From the NCBI GenBank assembly GCA_021805585.1, contig JAJZEY010000159.1, positions 1 to 5,372 on the forward strand: a stretch of 5,372 bases of DNA, in the 5' to 3' direction. Positions 1-5,372 of the stretch are shown here, piece by piece; the stretch's first letter is position 1; every line of letters starts with the position of its first letter. Below the pieces are notes generated by a model. That model had not been told where the DNA came from, searched no databases, and saw only the letters and a program-made list of their open reading frames with translations. This stretch comes from Planctomycetota bacterium (GTDB taxonomy: Bacteria; Planctomycetota; Phycisphaerae; WQYP01). Made by a program: the position numbers and the translations under genes.

Positions 1-2
1 CG

Positions 3-500
3 AAATTCTCCAACGATTGGGCTTCGCTGCCGCCTCCGCCGGTTGTGAAAATGGTGGTTCCCACAGCGCAATCAGGACCGATTTACTGGCATTACACCTT
101 GGACAAACCAGCCGCCGGATGGAACAAACCCGGATTTGACGTATCCAACTGGAAGACCGGCCCGGCTGGGTTTGGTTCGGTGGATCCGGGTGTAAAGCCC
201 CGTACGGATTGGCGGACGGACAACATCTGGCTGCGTCGTACGTTCCGCATGCCCGCCGGTGAATTTAAACATTTGTGTGTTTACTGCTACCACGATGAAG
301 ACGTGCAGGTGTACATTAACGGCGTGTTGGCCGCTTCGGCCCCCGGTTACAGCACATCGTATGTACCGCTTCAAATCACCCGGGCCGCCCGTAAGGCGCT
401 TCACGCGGGTAGAAATCTCATGGCAGTTCATGTGTTGCAGACCACCGGAGGCCAGTTTTTTGATGCCGGCCTTGCCCAGTGGTATATTCCCCGGCACTGA
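3..500 (+). CDS. C-terminal part of a large secreted carbohydrate-active protein (galactose-binding-like domain), truncated by window edge
   Basis: The reading frame is open from the first bases, so the true start lies outside the window; a GTG at 45 is internal, not a start. The visible 165 residues begin with a proline-rich linker (LPPPPVV, about residues 9-15). From about residue 28 follows a beta-sandwich-like module: a WHYT strand, DNIWLRR at 73-79, HDEDVQVYING at 97-107 and a GRNLMAVHV strand near the end. From recalled family patterns, this W-x-YT / IWLRR / HDED-x-x-x-YING arrangement resembles the galactose-binding-like C-terminal domain of large planctomycete and Bacteroidota glycan-locus proteins, especially glutaminase-like proteins (DUF5127/DUF4965/DUF1793) and GH2-type enzymes. 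Such domains usually bind carbohydrate or pack against the catalytic core. Which catalytic domain it belongs to cannot be seen. It is in the same orientation as the next two genes, 95 bp upstream of the first, consistent with one glycan-use locus. Confidence 0.82.
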   Translation, partial: KFSNDWASLPPPPVVKMVVPTAQSGPIYWHYTLDKPAAGWNKPGFDVSNWKTGPAGFGSVDPGVKPRTDWRTDNIWLRRTFRMPAGEFKHLCVYCYHDEDVQVYINGVLAASAPGYSTSYVPLQITRAARKALHAGRNLMAVHVLQTTGGQFFDAGLAQWYIPRH

Positions 501-544
501 CGCCGGTGTGGGCGGTTTTAGGTTTTTGTAAATAAATAAAGCGT

Positions 545-580
545 TCCGGCGGTCGTCGCGCTGCATTGCCGCCGGATTTT
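545..580 (+). terminator. Candidate intrinsic terminator or attenuating hairpin between gene 1 and the GxGYxYP gene
   Basis: TCCGGCGG (545-552) pairs perfectly with CCGCCGGA (569-576), an 8-bp GC-rich stem with a 16-nt loop, followed directly by TTTT (577-580). This could end transcription of the upstream gene. The T-run is short and the loop large, so termination may be partial. The hairpin lies only 19 bp before the next start codon and so would sit in its leader, and it could instead act on expression of the downstream pair. Confidence 0.45.
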
Positions 581-586
581 CCCGAC

Positions 587-591
587 AGGAG
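587..591 (+). promoter_or_regulatory. Ribosome binding site of the GxGYxYP gene
   Basis: AGGAG lies 4 nt before ATG at 596. It decides the start: the in-frame TTG at 566 lies 30 nt upstream, inside the hairpin, with no comparable site, and would put an uncharacteristic acidic/proline stretch ahead of the signal peptide. Confidence 0.7.
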
Positions 592-595
592 CAAC

Positions 596-2317
596 ATGCA
601 ATCAAAACGTCGAAATAATAGCGCAGTCCGCTGGCTTAGCGAGTCCGGTGGTACAGAGCTTGGCACATTGGCTTTCGTGTGCTTGTTGGGCATTTTGTGT
701 TGCGGCCATCGCGCATTCGCCGCGGCCAAAAGCCCGGCACTATGGCATATCACCTTGCCCAAAATACCACGGCCTTATGCCACGCTTCAGCCGAAAATGC
801 CTCCGCCGGCACGCCATCTGTTTGTGGCGGATATGCAGAAGCTTCCCGCCGGCCAGCGCATCCTGCTGGGAAGCCTTCAGGGAATCGTGAATCGCAAACA
901 GCCGCGGATATTTTTGATCTGGTCCGGAGCTGACCGCTTCTGGCTTCGTCAGATGCAAAAACAGCACGAAACCGGCACGCCCATTCTGGTGCGTCATCCG
1001 CTTTCTCTGGTGCGTCGGTTTGCTTCGTCTATTCATGGCGCGGTTTTGCCCGATCCAAAAATTTATGAATCGCCGGACATTGCCGCCGATGTAGCGGCGG
1101 TGGATGACCTGGTTATTGCCACGCCCGCGCTGGCAAAAAAGTTGCATCTGACGGTGCGCGTGGACCTTCGCGGAAAATTTCATTCCGATGCCGGTGCATT
1201 GCGCTATTTGCGCGTGAATCTGGCACCCAAAATGAATCCATTTCTTTTTTTGTGCCTGGACCCGCCGCTGCTGGCCGATGGCAGTATCGATCAGATTATT
1301 GCAGCAAAAGGCATGACCTTCTGGGTTACCGGTCCCAAGGCCGCCGGAATGCCTGGTGCCAACAGGGCCGCCGAACGCAGGCAGGTGGAGCTTCTTTTCG
1401 CCCACACTCCGCGTGATGGTGTGGTACGCGGATTCTGGTGGCATGGCGACGGCATGGGACTTGATGAAGGGCCGGGCGTCACGCTGGCATCTCAGTTTGC
1501 AAAAATTACGGTGGTCAGTGATTATCTGCAGAACATGTCCGTATTCAGCGGCGTGCGCCTGGCGGCGATCAGGCAAAAATTCCTTCCCCCACCGGTATAT
1601 GATCCATCCAAAGTCTATCTTTCCTTTACCATTTCCGATGGCGACAACTTATGCGCCTGGTATAATTTTTTTCCACATTGGTTTAACAATCCGGACCATG
1701 GCAAATTTGCCATTGGATGGGGCATGGGACCGACACTTCTGGATGAAGCCCCCACGATGGTCAAATGGTACTATGCACATGCTTCGCCGAAAGATGAATT
1801 TATCTGCGATGTTTCCGGTGCCGGCTACATGTATCCCCCGCAATGGGCCAAACGGCTCACCGATCGGAAGCGGGCGTTCCATGCGTTTTACCGCTGGACC
1901 TGGCGGTATATGCAGCGCATGGACATGAAAACCTTGAGGCTGATGGGCGTGAATCCGGCCAGCATTGCCCGTGTGGGCCGCGCTTTGCCGCAGGTTCGCT
2001 TCCTGATGCCCGACTACGGCTATCAGGGGGAAAAGCATTACCGCCAGTTCACTTACACACTTAAAACCGGTCAGCCGGTGTTTCGCGCCATGACCTTTGC
2101 CCATAGCGCCCGGCAGACCGCGGCACAAATTCGTGATCGCACGGGAAAGCATCGCCCCGCATTTATCAATGTATTTGTCTGGAATTGGCAGAATAATTTG
2201 CCGCAGTTGGCGCGTACTCTTAAGATACTCGGTCCACGCTATGTGGATGTAACCCCATCGCAGCTCGCCACACTGTATCAGCAGGCGATGCGGCAAAATC
2301 CGGCGCTCCAACACTGA
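596..2317 (+). CDS. Secreted GxGYxYP-family putative glycoside hydrolase
   Basis: 573 residues from the ATG with the AGGAG site. The N-terminus has a long basic n-region (KRR at 4-6, R12), a hydrophobic stretch at about 22-36 and a likely signal-peptidase site after AFA (residue 42), so the protein should be exported; the cysteines at 35-36 do not make a good lipobox. An N-terminal domain resembling GxGYxYP_N follows, with a HLFVADMQKLP strand at 74-84 and SLQGIVN at 93-99. The C-terminal domain carries SDGDN at 347-351 and the family signature as GAGYMYP at 408-414; it ends with a VDVTPSQLATLY-type segment typical of these proteins. Pfam treats the family as putative glycoside hydrolases; I know of no securely established substrate. 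The acidic residues of SDGDN (D348, D350) are candidate active-site residues by inference only. The stop is 34 bp before the GH92 start, so the two are probably one transcript and may act on the same mannose-containing glycan. Confidence 0.9.
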   Translation: MQSKRRNNSAVRWLSESGGTELGTLAFVCLLGILCCGHRAFAAAKSPALWHITLPKIPRPYATLQPKMPPPARHLFVADMQKLPAGQRILLGSLQGIVNRKQPRIFLIWSGADRFWLRQMQKQHETGTPILVRHPLSLVRRFASSIHGAVLPDPKIYESPDIAADVAAVDDLVIATPALAKKLHLTVRVDLRGKFHSDAGALRYLRVNLAPKMNPFLFLCLDPPLLADGSIDQIIAAKGMTFWVTGPKAAGMPGANRAAERRQVELLFAHTPRDGVVRGFWWHGDGMGLDEGPGVTLASQFAKITVVSDYLQNMSVFSGVRLAAIRQKFLPPPVYDPSKVYLSFTISDGDNLCAWYNFFPHWFNNPDHGKFAIGWGMGPTLLDEAPTMVKWYYAHASPKDEFICDVSGAGYMYPPQWAKRLTDRKRAFHAFYRWTWRYMQRMDMKTLRLMGVNPASIARVGRALPQVRFLMPDYGYQGEKHYRQFTYTLKTGQPVFRAMTFAHSARQTAAQIRDRTGKHRPAFINVFVWNWQNNLPQLARTLKILGPRYVDVTPSQLATLYQQAMRQNPALQH

Positions 2318-2340
2318 TCGACTGGTTTCTCTTATTTTGC

Positions 2341-2347
2341 GAGGAAA
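2341..2347 (+). promoter_or_regulatory. Ribosome binding site of the GH92 gene
   Basis: GAGGAAA precedes ATG at 2352 with 6 nt between AGGA and the ATG. It supports that start over the in-frame TTG at 2337, which lies upstream of the site. The ATG at 2347 is in a different frame. Confidence 0.75.
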
Positions 2348-2351
2348 TGTT

Positions 2352-4823
2352 ATGCAGGTTGACCATTCAAAAAATATTCGTCGGCGGGAGTTTCTCCAGG
2401 GGGCGGTTGCCGCCGCCGCCGCCACCGTTGTGCTTGACCATCTGGGCACGAACGCAACATTTGCAGCAACCGCTGTGGCCAATGACACGCCCATATCCCG
2501 GCCGGAAGCAACTGGTGTCTCATGGGTTCGTCCGATTGTAGGTACGGGCTGGCATGGCCATACCTTTCCCGGTGCCGCGGCACCCTTTGGTCTGGTTCAA
2601 TTAAGCCCGGATACCGCCGGACCGCCGGAACCCAAATGGAACACCCGCTGGGACCTGTATCATTGGGATCATTGTTCGGGCTACCATTACCCGGACAACA
2701 CCGTTCTGGGCTTCAGTCATACGCATTTACAGGGCACCGGGGCAAAAGACCTTGGCGATGTTCTGCTGATGCCCGTGGTGGAAGGCGCCAACTGGGGATG
2801 GGATGCCCCCAAGCCGCGCGGCCAGCACGAAATGCAAACCGTTGCTCTGGGGCATAATTCCGGCTGGGTTTCCGAGGGCGGCGAAAATTATTCCTCGCCA
2901 TTTTCCCATAAACAGGAAGTCGTCCGCGCCGGCTATTACAGCGTGTATCTGCAAAAGCCCCGGGTAAAGGCGGAGCTGACCGCCACCACACGCTGCGGCA
3001 TGCACCGCTATACCTATCCAACGCTGCCTCCGGCGACCCGGCGCGGCGTGATTCTGGACCTGGTTCACGGCCTGGGCTGTTCGGTCTATCATGCAGAATT
3101 AAATATTGAAAGCCCCACGACTATCAGCGGCCGACGCTACACCCATGGCTGGGCGGCCGACAAGCAGGTCTATTTTGTGATCGAATTCAGTCAACCTATC
3201 GCCAGCTATGATGTTTCCGTGGATGGCCGCAAGAAGGAAAATGTCACGCCGTCCGCGGCCCGGTTCTCCGGAACTCACGTGAAGGCCATTTTCAGCCACG
3301 CCCCGGCCCGGCGGCCGCTGTTGGTCCGGGTGGGTATTTCGTGTACCGGAATTGAAGGGGCACGGAAGAATCTGGCAAAGGAAATTCCGCATTGGAATTT
3401 TCAGGCTGTAAAATCCCAAACGCAGGCGGCATGGGGCAGGGAATTGGCCTGCCTGAACGCGGAATTCTCCGATAAGGCGATCACGGAAACTTTTTACAGC
3501 GCCGCCTACCATGGCCTGATCGCCCCGGCGACGTTTAACGATGTGGATGGCACCTACCGCGGCCAGGATCATAAAAACCATGCCAATCCCGGCTTTACCA
3601 AGTACACCACGCTTTCCATCTGGGACATTTACCGGGGCGAATTCCCATATATCATGCTTACACAGCCGCAACGGGTCGGCGGGGTCATCAGCACACTGCT
3701 GGCGGATTACCAGCAGTTGCATCAGCATTCCCTGCCGGTCTGGCCGCTGTGGGGCAATGAAACCTGGTGCATGACCGGCTTTCATGTCGTCGGCATGATC
3801 GCCGGTGCTTATGCCCGCGGCTTCCGTGATTTTGACGTACCGGCCGCGTACGCCGCCATGCGCGATACCGCACTTGTAGGCGCGACCGCCAACGACAACA
3901 AGGCTCTTCAGGAACAGTTCCGCACGCTGGGTTACGTGGCATCTTCGCCGGGGGCGCAATCGGTTTCCCGCACGCTGGATTTTGCCTATGACTACTGGTG
4001 TGTGGGGGCCATGGCTCAAATGCTTGGAAATCATGAAGATGCCAGCATGTTTTATAAATTATCGCGGAATTACCGCAACCTGTTCGACCCGAAATCCGGA
4101 TTTATGCGGGGCAAGCTTGCCGATGGCCGCTGGCGGGAACCCTTCCGCCCGGACCAGGAATACTGGCATGACTTCACCGAATCCGACAGTTGGCAGGCCA
4201 CTTTTAATGTCATGCAGGATGTGCCCGGATTAATCGCTCTTATGGGGGGCGATCAGCCGTTCGTCGCCCGGCTCGACGCCTTTTTCCGGGCACCGTCATA
4301 CGTGTATCAATCGCCGCCGGATATCAGCGGCATGGTCGGCCAGGATGCCCAGGGCAATGAGCCGAGCAACCATATTCCCTATCTCTATCCATTTGCCGGA
4401 GCCGCCTGGAAAACCCAGTATTGGGTCCGCAAAATTCTGGCACTTTACAACAATACGCCCACCGGCATTCCCGGCAATGACGATTGTGGCCAGTTGTCCA
4501 GTTGCTTCGCCCTCGGTGCCCTGGGCTTTTATCCGGTCAATGCCGTCACCGGCGTGTATGTGATCGGCAGCCCGCTGGTAAACAGGGTCGATATCAATAA
4601 CCCGCACACCAAAACACGTTTCACCATTGTGGCCCACAATAACAGTGCCACGAATTGTTACATCAAAAAGGTGAAACTTAACGGCAAGACGCTGGAACGA
4701 TCTTGGATAACCCACCAGGAAATCGTCCGTGGCGGCGATCTGGTGTTTCAGATGTCCGCCAGTCCGGATAAGGACTGGGCCAGCGATCCAAAACACCGGC
4801 CGCCCTCCGGCCTGCTGATGTAA
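2352..4823 (+). CDS. Tat-exported GH92 family alpha-mannosidase
   Basis: 823 residues. A twin-arginine signal opens the protein: RRREFLQ at 10-16, an alanine-rich hydrophobic segment to about 32, and cleavage probably after A38 or A43, so it folds in the cytoplasm before export. The GH92 N-terminal beta-sandwich follows, with GHTFPGA at 69-75, a PFGLVQLSPDT stretch to residue 88 and GFSHTH at 120-125. The catalytic (alpha/alpha)6 region carries DVDGTYRG at 397-404, a WDIYRGE segment from 424, GNETWCMTG at 468-476, FTESDSWQ from 608, and GNDDCGQ at 708-714. Family knowledge: GH92 enzymes are calcium-dependent, inverting exo-alpha-mannosidases. By recalled alignment to the Bacteroides enzyme Bt3990, E610 would be the general acid and D711 the base; both are present, so activity is expected. 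The linkage (alpha-1,2, -1,3, -1,4 or -1,6) cannot be read from sequence. Oddities: TESDSWQ replaces the more usual TEGNAWQ, and SSCFALGALGFYP replaces the common SAWYVFSALGFYP. Confidence 0.95.
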   Translation: MQVDHSKNIRRREFLQGAVAAAAATVVLDHLGTNATFAATAVANDTPISRPEATGVSWVRPIVGTGWHGHTFPGAAAPFGLVQLSPDTAGPPEPKWNTRWDLYHWDHCSGYHYPDNTVLGFSHTHLQGTGAKDLGDVLLMPVVEGANWGWDAPKPRGQHEMQTVALGHNSGWVSEGGENYSSPFSHKQEVVRAGYYSVYLQKPRVKAELTATTRCGMHRYTYPTLPPATRRGVILDLVHGLGCSVYHAELNIESPTTISGRRYTHGWAADKQVYFVIEFSQPIASYDVSVDGRKKENVTPSAARFSGTHVKAIFSHAPARRPLLVRVGISCTGIEGARKNLAKEIPHWNFQAVKSQTQAAWGRELACLNAEFSDKAITETFYSAAYHGLIAPATFNDVDGTYRGQDHKNHANPGFTKYTTLSIWDIYRGEFPYIMLTQPQRVGGVISTLLADYQQLHQHSLPVWPLWGNETWCMTGFHVVGMIAGAYARGFRDFDVPAAYAAMRDTALVGATANDNKALQEQFRTLGYVASSPGAQSVSRTLDFAYDYWCVGAMAQMLGNHEDASMFYKLSRNYRNLFDPKSGFMRGKLADGRWREPFRPDQEYWHDFTESDSWQATFNVMQDVPGLIALMGGDQPFVARLDAFFRAPSYVYQSPPDISGMVGQDAQGNEPSNHIPYLYPFAGAAWKTQYWVRKILALYNNTPTGIPGNDDCGQLSSCFALGALGFYPVNAVTGVYVIGSPLVNRVDINNPHTKTRFTIVAHNNSATNCYIKKVKLNGKTLERSWITHQEIVRGGDLVFQMSASPDKDWASDPKHRPPSGLLM
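2409..2423 (+). repeat. Five tandem GCC triplets in the Tat signal of the GH92 gene
   Basis: Five perfect GCC units encode alanines 20-24 in the hydrophobic core of the Tat signal. The period equals one codon, so gain or loss of a unit would change the length of the signal core without shifting the frame. It is most likely ordinary alanine coding at high GC. Confidence 0.6.
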
Positions 4824-5003
4824 ATCCGAAGCATCGCCACAGGTGCCATCTGCGGTGCATGGGTTCCGCACGATTCAATCCAGGCATACGCATGGCCGTT
4901 GAGTTTGCAAACCGCCTGGATCCCCAAAATGTCTGGGGCCAAGGAACCCGGATAGTGATAGCGAATCGGCGGAGCCGTGCCCGACTCAAATCGGCAGGGG
5001 CGG

Positions 5004-5060
5004 GCAGCAAGGCAGCCCCTCCGCTCGCCCTCCGGGCTGGCTGCGGGGCTGCCTTGCTGC
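5004..5060. repeat. GC-rich perfect 16-bp inverted repeat (REP-like or mRNA 3' hairpin)
   Basis: GCAGCAAGGCAGCCCC (5004-5019) is exactly reverse-complementary to GGGGCTGCCTTGCTGC (5045-5060). The 25-nt loop holds a further GCCC-TCC-GGGC mini-stem (5027-5037). Pairing stops cleanly at both ends (G/G outside, T/C inside). No T-run follows directly; a TCTTTCTT stretch begins 10 nt downstream (5071-5078), so a weak terminator for the GH92 transcript is possible. Size and composition also fit a dispersed palindromic element. No copy-number information is available here. Confidence 0.7.
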
Positions 5061-5084
5061 GGAGGAAGACTCTTTCTTAGCAAC

Positions 5085-5110
5085 GCCTGTTTCGCGCCCA
5101 GTTAACAGGC
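5085..5110. repeat. Small inverted repeat (7-bp stem)
   Basis: GCCTGTT (5085-5091) and AACAGGC (5104-5110) are perfect reverse complements around a 12-nt spacer. With the larger hairpin just upstream it would give two consecutive stems in any transcript crossing the region. A stem this short can arise by chance. Confidence 0.35.
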
Positions 5111-5217
5111 AGTACCTCAACTTCCGGGCCTGAGCAGTAAATAGTGGAAACGTAGGCCGCAGGCGGTGAATCGTGATAACGAGCGACATTTCTTTTGTCC
5201 CGGCGTTATTTTGCTCC

Positions 5218-5246
5218 ACTGTTCAACAGTTCTATTTCCAACTGTT
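5218..5246. repeat. Three alternating ACTGTT/AACAGT hexamers
   Basis: ACTGTT (5218-5223), AACAGT (5225-5230) and ACTGTT (5241-5246) occur in 29 bp. The first two form a near-palindrome around one base; the second and third form a 6-bp stem around a 10-nt spacer, so alternative pairings compete. It could be a protein-binding site or the base of a hairpin just before the terminator. No promoter or gene start is visible beside it. Confidence 0.35.
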
Positions 5247-5255
5247 CCGCCAATA

Positions 5256-5286
5256 AAAAAAGGCCGGCTCAAAGCCGGCCTTTTTT
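5256..5286. terminator. Bidirectional intrinsic terminator between the glycan locus and the tRNA gene
   Basis: GGCCGGCT (5262-5269) pairs with AGCCGGCC (5273-5280) around a 3-nt CAA loop. An A-tract before the stem and TTTTTT after it extend the pairing to about 14 bp. Read on plus it gives a GC stem plus six U, ending transcripts from the glycan genes; read on minus it gives the stem plus seven U (5255-5261), ending the tRNA transcript whose 3' end lies 2 bp away. This is the standard layout for a shared terminator between convergent units. Confidence 0.92.
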
Positions 5287-5288
5287 AT

Positions 5289-5362
<74 letters not shown>

Positions 5363-5372
5363 ATCAAGATAC

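Larger units (their letters stand above)
4824..5255. other. Intergenic stretch between GH92 and the terminator, no convincing gene
   Basis: About 430 bp follows the GH92 stop. Open frames occur on both strands, up to about 110 codons, but none has a recognisable domain, a good ribosome site or gene-like context; those on the minus strand run through the GC-rich inverted repeat and into the GH92 3' end. What can be seen is structure: a 16-bp perfect inverted repeat at 5004-5060, a 7-bp one at 5085-5110 and three ACTGTT-type hexamers at 5218-5246. It could be an mRNA tail with an early terminator or stabilising stem, a dispersed palindromic repeat, or decayed coding DNA. Confidence 0.6.

Noticed and set aside
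501..544. Possible promoter in the T- and A-rich stretch (GGTTTTTGTAAATAAATAAA)
   Set aside because: AT-rich sequence is present, but I cannot identify a properly spaced -35/-10 pair, and host promoter preferences are unknown.
620..703. Lipoprotein signal in the GxGYxYP protein (cysteines at residues 29, 35 and 36)
   Set aside because: Residues before each cysteine do not fit a lipobox (small residue at -1 missing), while AFA at 40-42 gives a normal signal-peptidase I site.
740..1576. Minus-strand open frame (278 codons) opposite the GxGYxYP gene
   Set aside because: It is a shadow of the real gene, with composition typical of antisense translation (rich in His, Arg, Gln) and no domain.
3099..4034. 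Long minus-strand open frame (311 codons) opposite the GH92 gene
   Set aside because: It lies wholly inside a strongly supported GH92 gene, has no recognisable domain, and long antisense frames are common opposite GC-rich genes.
4748..5083. Minus-strand frame of about 110 codons overlapping the GH92 3' end
   Set aside because: No ribosome site or family match; it starts inside the GC-rich inverted repeat region and ends within GH92. Kept only as a possible remnant in the intergenic finding.
5140..5215. Stretch that superficially recalls rRNA (CGCAGGCGGTG)
   Set aside because: Only a short match; neighbouring bases do not continue as 16S or 23S rRNA.
4986..5219. Minus-strand 77-codon frame between GH92 and the tRNA
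   Set aside because: It starts with GTG, has no convincing ribosome site, and its C-terminal half simply translates the inverted repeat.

Overview
The window reads as a piece of a secreted glycan-degradation locus that ends against an initiator tRNA gene. The genes are GC-rich, use ATG starts with clear Shine-Dalgarno sites, and encode exported proteins, one of them with a twin-arginine signal. Together with the GxGYxYP and GH92 families and a planctomycete-style C-terminal carbohydrate-binding-like domain, this suggests a chromosome of the PVC group (Planctomycetota or a relative) or of an ecologically similar polysaccharide-degrading bacterium. That assignment is inference from protein style; no taxonomic marker is decisive here.

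Layout: (1) 3-500, plus strand: C-terminal 165 residues of a large protein cut by the window edge, forming a galactose-binding-like beta-sandwich. (2) 501-595: a short intergenic stretch with a GC-rich hairpin followed by TTTT, then a ribosome site. (3) 596-2317, plus strand: a secreted GxGYxYP-family putative glycoside hydrolase. (4) 2352-4823, plus strand, only 34 bp later: a Tat-exported GH92 alpha-mannosidase with its main active-site motifs intact. (5) 4824-5255: about 430 bp with no convincing gene but several inverted repeats, including a perfect 16-bp GC-rich stem. (6) 5256-5286: a strong hairpin with A and T tracts on both flanks, able to terminate from either side. (7) 5289-5362, minus strand: initiator tRNA-Met (CAT), converging on the glycan genes.

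The GxGYxYP and GH92 genes are almost certainly co-transcribed. GH92 enzymes are calcium-dependent exo-alpha-mannosidases, so the likely joint job is stripping terminal mannose from mannans, N-glycans or other mannose-capped polymers outside the cytoplasm. The GxGYxYP protein has no securely known reaction, and its tight pairing with GH92 is the best functional clue here. I see no CRISPR, phage, transposase, toxin-antitoxin or defence component, and I do not think the window holds a radically new system. The points most worth checking are the GxGYxYP/GH92 pairing, the structured tail between GH92 and the terminator, and the C1xU72 end of the initiator tRNA.
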